From positions 25,870-70,869 of the forward strand of contig JBBBWG010022224.1 of assembly GCA_037176905.1 (NCBI GenBank): a stretch of DNA of 45,000 nucleotides, given 5' to 3'. The stretch is from Azolla pinnata. Lineage: Eukaryota > Streptophyta > Polypodiopsida > Salviniales > Salviniaceae. Positions 1 through 29,288 of this stretch are shown here, piece by piece; the stretch's first letter is position 1, and each line of letters opens with the position of its first letter. The position numbers and the translations under genes are program-made. Below the pieces are notes generated by a model. The model saw nothing but the letters and a program-made list of their open reading frames with translations. It made no database searches and was not told the DNA's origin.

Positions 1-66
1 GTGTGAAACCGGACACGTGTGAAACCGGACAATGCGTCCGCCTCCTCAGCCGCCTGCCTATATAAA
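1..66 (+). promoter_or_regulatory. Core promoter of the Rpb1 gene with G-box and TATA box
   Basis: A 16-bp unit beginning GTGTGAAACCGGACA is present twice in tandem (1-31). The junction of the two copies creates a CACGTG G-box at 14-19, inside the 8-bp palindrome ACACGTGT. A clear TATA box, TATATAAA, lies at 59-66, so transcription would be expected to start near 90. A G-box is a typical bZIP/bHLH binding site in plants; its use here is inferred. The window begins inside the promoter, so distal elements are not visible. Confidence 0.6.
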
Positions 67-533
67 GCAAAGTGCGGCCTCTTGCTCGATGGTTTGCCTC
101 TCTGTGCGAGCGCCGCAGGAGGAGTTCCTCTGAAACCCTAGAATCCGCCATATCCGACCGATCCTTCGATCGATCCCCACGCGCTCGACTGCAGACGCCG
201 ACCGACGCAGCGGCTCCCGGCACAGGCTCTCCATGCTCTCTTCCACCCTGCCGCGAGCTCCAATCTGCTCTTTCCTTCTTTTTCCAACGTGATCCAAGGC
301 TCGATAGATAGAGCGCGGCAGCGGAGGCGCCTCGTCTGTCTGGAATCAGAGCTTCGTGCTCGGCGTTCGGGGGAATAGGGAGCCTCTCCTTCAGTCCAAA
401 GTAGCAGAGGCCCGAAGAAGCTATACTCGGTCGTCGTTGGCGGGAGGGAAAGGTTCGATTCCCTGTGGCAAGTGGTTATTCCCCATCTCCGGCATAGTAG
501 AGAAGAACAGGAGATAGAAGAGAAGAGTCCGCC
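67..533 (+). other. Probable 5' untranslated leader of the Rpb1 gene
   Basis: About 440 nt separate the expected transcription start from the ATG at 534. The stretch is GC-rich and pyrimidine-rich and shows no coding pattern. A short upstream ATG at 89-91 would encode only 14 codons before a stop, and it lies so close to the expected start site that it may not be transcribed. A leader intron cannot be excluded. Confidence 0.5.
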
Positions 534-8204
<7,671 letters not shown>

Positions 8205-9737
8205 ATGAGAGGCTGAGCTACAGCGATGGATGGATATGCTTGTTAGGCAAACAAGGGTCACGGATCATGGATTTTACACCCAAGGATTCTCTATGTTTTC
8301 TGTGGCACGTGTAAGTTGATGGGCTCTTCCATGTTTTCAACTTGCAAGATGCTCGCTTCACAGTTTTTCCACTAAAATAGCAACGCACCTCTTGTGGATG
8401 TAAAATATATATAACATCGTGCGATTTCTTTTTGTTGCATCTGCATCCATGCCGAGTTTCTTGAAGTGCTGCCTTTCTGCAAACTATCATGGGGCAAATT
8501 GTATATCAAAGGGCCTTTCATCTACCTCAACAGTTTCTCATTAAGTTGGAACGCTTCTACCTGCGCCAAGCTTGTCGGTGGATGGACAAAACCGGGAACT
8601 AACTGCCTGCATCATCAGTGTTCCAATCTAGCTTCTCCGTTGGGCTTTCATGAGCTACCTGTTGCATGGTTTCTGCCTTTTAGATTACTGGGGTAGTATC
8701 GGTGAGCCATGAATGGTTCCAATCTACTGCCTATTTGATGGTTGCAAATACCGTTGTATGTTTCAGTTTCTTCGAGAAACACACGTGATGAAGATGGGAC
8801 TTACTACTTACTGTCTTTGAAGTTTGTATACTAGTTGCAGTCTAATCCTTCAAAATTCAGGCGGAAGATGTAACATGTGCATCCATACTGTGCTATAACT
8901 GCATCACTTTGAAATATTCATTTCAAGGCACGAGTGTGTTGCGTTTCGAGATGGAGGAGCGCGTAGATTCAAGGCGCGAGGTGGTTAGCAGAAAAATTGT
9001 TGTATGCAACAAAGGAAAGTAAGAAATGAAGTTCGCCTTTGATTGTGTATTGTAAAAGCTATATTGTTGTATATTGTGTATACAATCCAGAGGCGGATGC
9101 AGCTAAATTCTGTCAAGAATACGCCTCTGGATTCTCAATAGAATTTGGCTGCCTCGATTTCTCTAACATATAATGGGAATTCTAGAATCAAGGACTTTGC
9201 CCGTTGTTCAGAAGCAGTTTTGCACTACTGATGGAATATCCCGTTTTTTACGTTGAAAGCGGGGAGCACCTTCCCCACACAACGCCTTATCTGTGCATTT
9301 GCTAAATTCACATTAGACTCTTTTGGTGAGAAGCGTTAAGCAAATCTTCCACATTCTGGAGGAACTATTATTATTGTGAAACAAAGCTGTAGCTCGCAAG
9401 CTAAGATCACTTATCCACTATTGACAGCCCATACACTCACTCCTCCAGCTGCAGTCAGCGGCAAACCACATTGATTAGAAACCAAAATCCTTCACTCATT
9501 TCGTTTTGGGACATACGACGAATTTCTTTCCTTATTTTGGTAAGCGAGAAGTATCTACCGACAAGTTTGTTTTTTCTACGCTACACGCAAGAGGGTGGTT
9601 GTAGGTAGCGCCACCAGCAGAAAAAAATGAGGTGGCTAGCCCCGAACGAACATCTTCTCAAGAGACACAAATATTATTTGCTTGGACCTTCGGCATTTGC
9701 ATGTGTTATATAGCTTCAAGATCTCTCGGAACACCGT
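8205..9737. other. Convergent intergenic region: 3' UTR of Rpb1 and 3' UTR of PDH E2
   Basis: This 1.5-kb stretch lies between the stop codons of two genes that converge. It should contain both 3' UTRs and both polyadenylation regions. No open frame resembles a protein. The only structured element I see is an interleaved pair of inverted repeats at 9085-9152, listed separately. Confidence 0.7.
9085..9152. repeat. Two interleaved inverted repeats (pseudoknot-like order)
   Basis: ATCCAGAGGCG at 9085-9095 is exactly complementary to CGCCTCTGGAT at 9122-9132. GCAGCTAAATTCT at 9099-9111 is complementary, with one mismatch, to AGAATTTGGCTGC at 9140-9152. The arm order is A, B, A', B', the topology of an H-type RNA pseudoknot. 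It lies about 890 nt after the Rpb1 stop and 590 nt beyond the E2 stop. Function is unknown; it could also be scarring from a small mobile element. Confidence 0.6.
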
Positions 9738-12700
9738 TCAAAGAAGCAAGGTGATTGGATCCTCAATGTATCCCTTGAAGGCGCCCAGCCATCGAGCTCC
9801 AATGGCACCTGTGGTGTTAAAGCGCGTGCGTGTTCTTAAGAAGCATAAATGCGAGGATGTAGGGGCTTTGTGTTAACGCTCATAACTTGAAGAAACTCAC
9901 CATCTACAACTCTGTGGTCACAGCTCAAGGTGGCAGACATGAACGATCCAGACGTGAATCCACCTTGTGAGTCACTTATAACTCGTTTCTCCGCTGCAAG
10001 ATATGAAAACAAATAATTCCTTTATGAACTCTGAAAGATCTTTTGATATTAGCATCGACTGATTAGGACCACTACATATTTGATGCAACCATCTCCGTAA
10101 CATACATATTACTTTCAGATTCATATTGCTGATTTTCACAAATTGTGCAAGATCTATTTATAGATAAAAAGATCAATGCCAAACTACTTTACATTCACCT
10201 TCTGTTTTACCATAATTTTATACCATCACTGTTATTTGTTTCTCCGCACACATTTTCATTGATTTGGCCTGTACCAGAATGACTTACTTGTACCCACTGC
10301 AAGAATGCAAGCCTGGGGTGGATTGACAATAGCACAAAACTGTTTGACACCAAATGGACCTCCAAGATTGGAGACAGTAAAAGTTCCGCCCTGTAAAACA
10401 AGATACAAAAATTTATATTGAAAGAGAACAGTATTTTTATAATGAACAAAGACCTAGTTTAGATTTTACCTCATAGTCTGAGGGTTTTAAGCTGTTCTTT
10501 TTGGCCTTCTCAGCTAAAGTTTTCACATCTTCTGCAATCTCAGCAAGACCTTTTTTATCCGCATTCTGGACAGAATAGCAACTATATGAGTTCGAGAATT
10601 AACAATTAACTGAAAGAAAGCATAGCAACTTACTTGAACGACTGGTACAAGTAGGCCAAAATCTGTTTGCACAGCAACACTGATATTTACATTATGATAC
10701 CTGATACATCATAATGTATATTGTTACATCCAAAAAGATCTAAAGATCCAAGAACTGGGAACAGGAATGTAAAATATATTTAATTCTTACTGTCGGATGA
10801 AGTTTTCTGTCCAAGAGCTGTTGCATTCTGGAACCTTTTTCAGTGCCTTTGCAGCAGCCTAACATACATAAATGATTGTTTTGACTAACAGTGACAACAA
10901 AGTTCTGAGCTATCTGTGGTTTACAGAATAAGTTATTACCTTCATACACAATTTCAATTAGACATGAACCCTTGTAAAACGACATGCATAAAAGAAAAAT
11001 GAAAAAAGAACAAAAAACTGAATGAAAAGAACAGACAAACATGAACTTCAACGGTAATCTTCCATCTCCAGTGACCAGCAGCAACTTTTGAAGATAACAC
11101 AAAAGCATGCACAAAGGCTCCCTTCACCTTGGTTAACATTGTAGAGACTGGAAAGCAGATTTTAGAGAATTTATAAAAACCTTAAGGATAAAATCATTGA
11201 TAGAGATTCTTTTCCCTCCAGATGCTTCTTGGAGATCGTTTAGCTTGCTTCTCAGCCTGGTAAAAAATAATATCCACAACTCAAGAGTATAATCTTGGTA
11301 ACCAAATTAGTACAATTCTGAGAACACATATTTACTTACGCTAGCAGATTATCCACCCGTGCATCCACTGTAAGATAATAATGAGGAATGGTTTGCTTTG
11401 ATTGAAGAAGCCTTTGGGCAGTTACCTACCACAGACATACGTATATTGTTAATTACTCTGGTTATGTTGAGTCAGAAACTTTGTGATTCAGCTATAACAT
11501 ACTCTTCTGATCTGAGTGTGTGGAAGGTCAATGAAATTCAAATCTTGCTGCACTGGCTTCTGCTGTGATTCGCCAGATGCTATGCAAGATAATCACAGAT
11601 CAAATTCAGACGCCAACACAATAACAGAAACTGGAGCTTTAGACCAAACAGATGAACACCTATATACTCCTCCACATCTGCTTTTATGATCCGTCCATCT
11701 GGACCCGTTCCTTTCAAGCTTGACAATGCAATCTGCAGAACAAGAACATGTTACCAAAATACAGGAATATGAAGGAAATACAAACCACAAGCACGACAAT
11801 AGAAATTGCATGGATTGCCAGAGCATAGAAAATGAAGACAGCATCGACCTACTAAATTCCTAGATAATGGCAATCATAAAGAAAATTGCTTATAGGTATT
11901 TCAAATGTTTGTGTGAATAAACGCGCTCTCAATATTAGAACACAACCAGATTTACCAAAAAACAAGCATTGTGATGAATGTGAGATACTGAGATAGAAAT
12001 TAAAAATTGATTGAATCCTTGGAAATCGTTATTCAATAATAGTGAGCATACCTTTTTTTCTTCAGCCAGTTTGCGTGCTAATGGACTGGCAAAGATACGT
12101 TCCCCTGACACCAGGCTTGCAGGCTTCAAGTGTGGTGTATCTGCTTTAGGAGGTGCAGAAGGGGTGCTTGGTGTCACAGCCTCTTCCTTCTTAACTTGTG
12201 GGGAAGGAGGTTTTGAAAGCGCGTCCCCTGTAGCTTTATAATCTTTAAAATCAGCAACTTCTTCCTTAGAATCCACAATAACAGCAATAGCCTGTTTCAT
12301 TAAGAATAGTATTTCAGATGCAACACAGCCGAAAGCTAACACACACTGAAATATAGCTGTTAATACCTGTCCTACAGGTATGTCCTTTGATCCATCAGCA
12401 CAAAGTATATTTGCCAAATATCCTTCCTCCATAGCTTCCATCTCTAGTGTCGCCTTGTCCTGCAAGACCTACATGTGTGAGTACTGAATAGGCCCTGGAA
12501 AAAATAAAGCCGTAAGATGACTTGCAGGTTTGCAAATCACACCTTCAAAACAGCAGCATTCTTATCATATTTTCCTTGAAGACAAAGAACTCATTTATTT
12601 ATGATTGCAAGAAATGGCATTGAGTTCCATTCCCAAACATTTGCATTATGGCAATGCTCATACAAAAGATTTCCAAACATCTATAAGTCATAACACATGA

Positions 12701-15260
12701 CTGGAGGAGTCATATTCTCATTGCAGCGAAAAGATATGGTTCCAATGAGAATTTGTTAGTCACAACACATGAGAGTCTTAATCGTACTCGCTACCAGTCT
12801 GGACATTTCAGAAAAGGCAAAAACATTGACTCATAGACATGCTCCACGAGCAAGGAACAAGCAATGCTTCAGGAACTGGAAAAGGATCATTTTGATTTCC
12901 CCAGCTCAGTCAAATTCAAAGTAACTTCTCATTTCTCTCAGTAGTTAGCAAGCCTGAAGTGTTTATTCAGAGTAAACTTATTATGACCCACGTAAAATCA
13001 GCAATAAATGGAACTTGTAGAAAGCAACATTCTTACCGTCTCAATCTCGCAAAGGACGTCGCCTGGAGCAACATGATCACCAATTTGTTTGTGCCATTTT
13101 GCTATATTTCCCTTTTATATGGACCACATTAAATGAGTCTCATTAGGATTCAAAGGTAAAGGGCATAGGTGATAGGACATGAGGTAGTTTGTACCTGTGT
13201 CATTGTAGGTGACAATGATGGCATTCCAATTTCCTGATGCTGGCTGGCTGAATCCAGATAAAGAAGTTACTTTCACACATAGAAAACTTCAATTAAATCA
13301 TCTTGCTTTTGGGCAAAAAACACTTCCTAGTCACAATCTTAGAAAAGTCATTGAACTGCCTCCATCATTTTACCTGTAGTTGAAGATATCAATCTCGGGC
13401 CAGCAAAAAGGCCTGTAGGACAAATAGAACGCTGGATGCGATAGTCTGCACAAAAGTAGACATTGACCCATGTTTCAACTCAGAAATCAAATGTTTTTAT
13501 CATTTTCTAATATTAAATGGTTTGTTGACTGTCACGTTGAGAGAAGCATGAGCTTAATTTTTATTACTTACTGAACCCAAAATTTAAGCTTACATCAATA
13601 AGCTAAGAAAGCTGTTGGTATCTTATCATGGGAATGCAAGTAACACTTAATCAAGAAGCTCTGTACGGTGAATAAAAGATATCATATTTACACAATTGTT
13701 TGTAGCATTATAGTACAAATACTAGCATAGACTTTAGAACCACAAAATACCACAACAAGATCAGTCTGATATCAATGGTTCAATGCTACAGTTCAAAATA
13801 GAAACATGTAAATCTAATGGTATTTGAGTAATTAAGTAAACCTTTCAGGAAATTGGCACAATCTCTTTCCACCAATGCTGCAGTCAACTGAGTTGATGAG
13901 ACATAGTTTCTTGCAACTGTTTTTAGCTCTGCGCAGAATGCCAATAAAAGAAAGCTGTTCAAGCCAAAATAACGTTCATTGTTGTTTTTTTGTGCATAGA
14001 CTATTGAAGGCTTTATAGTTTGAGAATTGCTTATTAAAGCCCTAAGAATCAAAGAGAAAATAAAATGTATACAATGACAAATTGCTTTCTTCGAAAGAAA
14101 AAATGTACTGCAGACAATATAAAACTGAAAACCTTTAAATCAAACCAAAAAATTTTTACAAAAAAAACTGAAAACAATATGCATTACAATATAGTACGAC
14201 AAAACAGAAATATATGTTGCATTTCTTTCCACAGAAATGAATGTTAACTTTCTTTACACAGAAATTCCATTGATCACTTGTTTGATAGTGCCTAAGGAGC
14301 ATAAAAGTCTATCTGAGACTTGCCAAGTTGTGAAACCTTGAGGTTTGAGAATTTTCACTAGGGAGTTGTCACTACCACCAGATATGTACGCATGCCATGG
14401 CTATACACCAACTACACCCAAGGTCTATATGTGTATCCACAAGATTCACAGATGACTGATTGGAATTTTCCTGTAATGATCCACTTTGTTTCTTTCCATG
14501 AGCAAATTTCAGGGTCATAAGGAGCTATAACAAAATAAAAGGATCCAGCTTCATACCCGGTGATCAGAAATTCTTCTGCAATGATAGAATTTAATTTGCT
14601 AGATCCATGAATAAGAGTGAAATCATGAGGACCACCATTATATGAAAGGAGTCTACAGGGAGACCTTTTATATCTCTGGCAACTTATCGCAAATAATGCT
14701 TGTTACGAGAGCCAATCTATCCAGTCAAAGATTTGTGACAGGATACACTTGAAAGCTCCGAGATATTTATCGAACAAAACCTTCCCATGGATCAGACAAA
14801 ACCGTCCGATTTGTTATGAAACTGAAGCTTTGCCAGCTCTAGCATATAGCTTGATCACATGCTTCGCTGGATCATGGCAAAATGTGTGAGGAAAGGGTGC
14901 AAAAATGGAACCTTTTTGCCCGTTAGTGGAGGAGGCAAATGATCCTGAGATATTACCGCAGTTATGAGCTAAGGAGTAATCTGAAAACCCTGATTCCGAT
15001 CATTCACGGTCCATATATCATGCCCGAAGAAGGTAATAAGCGAGGGCGAGAAAAGAGAACAAAGTACTAAAACGGATTCCCGGGCATCGGATAGCAAGAA
15101 ACGAAGAGGGAGGGGGGGGGGGGGGGGAGAGAAGTGGAGAGAAAGAGACGGATCGAGAGGTACCATGGGGAGAAAGAGCGGCGGGGAGCTCTGCAGAGCG
15201 GCACCGACGGGTCCAATTCCAGGCGCTCGTGAGAAGCTTGCAGTTGCGCATTCTCGCCAT
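9738..15260 (-). CDS. Dihydrolipoyllysine acetyltransferase, E2 of mitochondrial pyruvate dehydrogenase
   Basis: Transfers acetyl groups from the lipoyl arm to CoA and forms the core of the mitochondrial pyruvate dehydrogenase complex. Exons in coding order: 15260-15164, 13928-13842, 13445-13374, 13247-13195, 13111-13037, 12459-12367, 12291-12052, 11732-11660, 11579-11503, 11425-11340, 11256-11181, 10858-10791, 10700-10634, 10565-10470, 10390-10288, 9993-9901, 9808-9738; 1527 nt, 508 residues. The N-terminus [19 protein letters not shown] is basic and lacks acidic residues, as in a mitochondrial presequence. One lipoyl domain runs from about [12 protein letters not shown] (90s) through [10 protein letters not shown] (lipoyl-lysine K130). 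The E1/E3-binding domain begins at [12 protein letters not shown] (about 224) and includes [17 protein letters not shown]. The catalytic domain ends with [16 protein letters not shown], where H481 and D485 are the active-site pair. All phases agree. The single lipoyl domain and the [10 protein letters not shown] start separate it from plastid E2. Confidence 0.95.
13929..15163 (-). other. First intron of the PDH E2 gene
   Basis: This 1.2-kb intron separates the presequence exon from the rest of the gene. It begins GTACCT and ends with a GCAG acceptor. It is AT-rich except near the donor, where a 16-base C homopolymer on the coding strand lies at 15112-15127. Short frames inside it encode nothing recognisable. 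Confidence 0.8.
15112..15127. repeat. Poly(G)/poly(C) tract of 16 bases
   Basis: Sixteen uninterrupted G on the + strand, so C on the coding strand of the E2 gene, 37 nt inside intron 1. Such tracts are prone to length error in both cells and sequencing. Confidence 0.95.
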
Positions 15261-15267
15261 GAGGACG

Positions 15268-15412
15268 ACGCAGCAGCAGCAGCAGCGGCAGCGGAAGCAG
15301 CAGCAGAAGCAGCAGCAGAAGAAGAAGAAGAAGAAGAAGCAGAAGAAGCAGAAGAAGCAGCAGAAAGAAGACGAAGACGAAGAAGAAGCAGACAAGAAAG
15401 AAAGAAGGAAAA
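15268..15412. repeat. Purine triplet repeats (AGC and AAG type) upstream of the E2 start
   Basis: Imperfect CAG/AGC and GAA/AGA triplets fill this stretch on the + strand, giving CTG and CTT runs on the E2 sense strand just 5' of its ATG at 15260. It is probably 5' leader or core promoter. Pyrimidine-rich leaders are common in plants. The long open frames across it come from the triplet pattern and are not genes. Confidence 0.8.
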
Positions 15413-15454
15413 ATACGTACATTTGGTTAATTGTCTGGAATACCCTTCTCCATA

Positions 15455-16110
15455 CGCATACATACATACGCACACACATACATACATACATACATACATA
15501 CACATATACATACATCTACGCATGCACACATACACACACATGCATGCATGCATGCAAACACACGCATATACATACATGCATGCATGCATGCATGCATACA
15601 TACGTACATACGTACATACGTACAAAACAGACACACGCGATCGTACATATACACGCACTTATACGTACGGAAATACATGCATTCGCTCATCCATTCATAC
15701 ATACACACGCGCACACATGCAGACAGGCATTGCATACATACATCCACGCATCCATGCATACATCCACGCATGCATACATACATTCAGACACACATTCATA
15801 CATGGATGCAAGCACAGAATGTGTGTATGTATGCATGTGTATATATGTATGTGTGCGTATACATGCATGCATGCAGACATGCATTGCACACATTCATACA
15901 TACATCCACACATGCATACATGCATGTAGACGCACATTCATACATGCATGCAGACACACATTCATACATACATCCACACATGCATGCATGGATGCACACA
16001 TACATTCACACATGCATGCATGCATACACACGCATACATACATACACATGCGTACATACACACATTCACATATATATACACACATACACACACACACATG
16101 CATGCATGCA
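15455..16110. repeat. Compound TACA/CATG microsatellite, about 650 bp
   Basis: This is a compound array of CATA, CATG, CACA and related tetranucleotides with interruptions such as CATCCA. Because the unit is four bases, open frames run through it in several phases and give His-Thr-Tyr-Ile strings, which are not proteins. Much of it alternates pyrimidine and purine. It starts about 195 bp upstream of the E2 ATG. Confidence 0.95.
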
Positions 16111-17276
16111 TATTTTGATGTGTTCTGTGCATTCTGATGATCGTCTTCTTAATTGTTCATCTATTTCACGATGTTATCGGAAAGATCTCGGCTTGGGCCT
16201 AGCCACATGGATGGGATCATTTGTTGCGCCCAGATGATGGAATAGATCACTGGGTTTGCAGGCATGCATTCGCTCGATCTGCCTTCAGATCTGCTTTCGG
16301 GCCCGATCCGAAGAAGTCCAGAGAAACCAACCCCGTTTCCTAGGCTCATCTGAATATGTATGTACGCAATCGGCACTTCGGCTTCACACCGCATCGACAT
16401 GTTGTTTACACAAGCAGTAGCGCGTGGAATGGATGTCTAGAAGGTGCAAGAAACACGAGAGCAGGGTCTTCGCTCTAACAGATGCAATTAAGTTTACGAG
16501 ATTGATGCTATAGAATTGTTGTGAGAGCCATTCGGAATCGATAGCCAAGATTTGATGTTGCATGAGAAAGAAAGAAAGATATATTTATGTCTGCTTAGGT
16601 CGATATGGCTTGTCATCGCAAATGGTAGGAAAAATAAGTCGAAACCAGAGAAGCAAGGTGTTGAAGTTATCGATCGCATTATCGAGGGGGTTCTTCTGCG
16701 CCTCTAAAATGTCTTGATGACACTAGGAACTAGAAGAAACCAACAGATCTGTTGTTGTTAACGACGAGAATGGAACAACATGATTAGGATTACCATCAGG
16801 ATTAGGCATACAATTACTGGAACTCTTATCATCCACAAGCTCGGTCAGATAGATCAACGCTACAATAGATCGTGATGGTGCAAGAGTTGCACGTCAAGGG
16901 AAGATCAAAACCATTTCGTGTCGGATTTCTTGCAACACGGTTCGCCAGTACCAAGGGCGATTAATTAGCTTACATGTCGGATTTTGCGTGCTAATAGGCT
17001 CGGGATAGTCTTAATCATGTGAGAAAGCTAATAACCAATTAGCGCACAAACATTTTGCCTGACTTACAATCGTTCACCTTCGGACAACGTTTTTTTTCTC
17101 TCTTCCTTTGTGGCGATAAGTAATTTCGACAGTTAAGTTAGTTTGGGTAAATCTAGGCTTGACAGTTCTACAAACGTCCATGCGCTATCCATGCGCTCCA
17201 TGCGCAAGTTGTGTTTTAAACTGAATTAACCGTCTTTCGTTGTCCGAAGACATCATCTTGTCCGTGTTTTAAGTGC
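16111..17276. other. Intergenic DNA with no recognised feature
   Basis: No coding pattern, RNA gene or clear repeat is visible on either strand. Short frames, including one of 61 codons at 16494-16679 on the minus strand, resemble nothing. The stretch separates the microsatellite upstream of the E2 gene from the minisatellite beyond the glucosylceramidase gene. Confidence 0.6.
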
Positions 17277-17840
17277 TTTTCAACAGCAGCAACAACAATT
17301 AATCGGCACCTCTCTCAATTTGGATCCATGGCAAGACATATGGGTTGACATCATTAGCCCTGTCCTGTCCTGTGTTATGTGCTTTCAACAGCAACACCAA
17401 TTAATCAGCAGCTCAATTGGATCCATGGCAAGGTTATCTATCTCCTTTCAACAGCTCAATTTGGATCCATGGAAAGGTTATTTGCTTTCAACAGCTCAAT
17501 TTGGATCCATGGCAAGGTTATATGCTTTCAACAGCTCAATTGGATCCATGGAAAGATGTATAAGTGGACATTATTAGCCTGTCCATGTTTATGTGCTTTC
17601 AACAGCACAACTAGAACCAGTTCAATTGGACCCATGGGAAGATAAGTCGCCCCATTACGAAAGGATGCAGCCTATCCTTAAGGATTTTTCACAGCTTATG
17701 GCAGAGATTTTCAACAGTCTAATGGATCCATGGCAAGATATATATAGGTGGGCATCATTACCCTGCCCAAGAAAGTGCTTTCAACAGCACAACTAGCAAC
17801 AACTCAATTGGATCCATGGCATGATATATAAGGCATCTCA
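17277..17840. repeat. GGATCCATGG minisatellite with short and double-length spacing
   Basis: GGATCCATGG occurs at 17322, 17419, 17463, 17503, 17542, 17723 and 17810, with a variant (GGACCCATGG) near 17628. Most copies are preceded by TTTCAACAGC and CTCAATT. Steps between copies are 97, 44, 40, 39, 86, 95 and 87 nt, that is one or two units of about 40-45 nt. A second block at about 17660-17715 recurs at about 17850-17900 (AAAGGATG, CCTATCCTT, TGGCAGAG). The array lies 230-790 bp beyond the stop of the glucosylceramidase gene. Confidence 0.85.
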
Positions 17841-18067
17841 GGGTAATAGGAAAGGATGAGGCCTATCCTTGGGATTTCCCACGGTTTGTGGCAGAGGGTT
17901 GGGCTCCAAGAGGAAGGCACCTTTCCAGCATGTAACAGCAGAGACAGAAGATCTATCTCGATCAAAATGAGGCAACAAATGAACGAACTTTATTTGAATG
18001 AATCGGTTATGAGGCTTACTGTACATGGGTTACATTCCCAGACTGAGCAGCTTCAGTGCCCAAGTCC
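17841..18067 (-). other. 3' flank and likely 3' UTR of the glucosylceramidase gene
   Basis: This is the sequence directly after the stop codon of the minus-strand gene. It contains the second copy of the block shared with 17660-17715. No further coding pattern is visible. No strong polyadenylation signal could be assigned. Confidence 0.5.
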
Positions 18068-29009
<10,942 letters not shown>

Positions 29010-29237
29010 TTTTCCAGGACGATTCCTTTCTTCTGGCGGGAGAAACGGAATGTTGATGAGATGGATCAGGGAATCCTGCGACCCTAATGCCCGGCCATAG
29101 TTGACTGCGAGAGCAAGGTCAGAAGCAGCAGACCGCGGTTATGGCATCGGCAGATGCGCATCGCTTCCCAGGCGGGGAATGAAGAAGAATCTGAGCACTT
29201 CGTCTGGAGCCGGGGGCGATGAGACCCTTGGAATCTG

Positions 29238-29288
<51 letters not shown>

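Noticed and set aside
10288..10390. Apparent one-base frameshift in exon 15 of the E2 gene
   Set aside because: A first reading of the T run near 10380 suggested an extra base. Recounting shows four T on the coding strand (ACT TTT ACT), so the exon is 103 nt and the frame is intact. The gene is not a pseudogene.
15165..16237. Long open frames on both strands with His-Thr-Tyr-Ile or Tyr-Val-Cys-Met strings
   Set aside because: They are tetranucleotide repeats read in different phases. Overlapping frames on both strands are open at once, and no domain or start context is present. The same applies to 33718-34097, 35912-36538 and 44054-44576.
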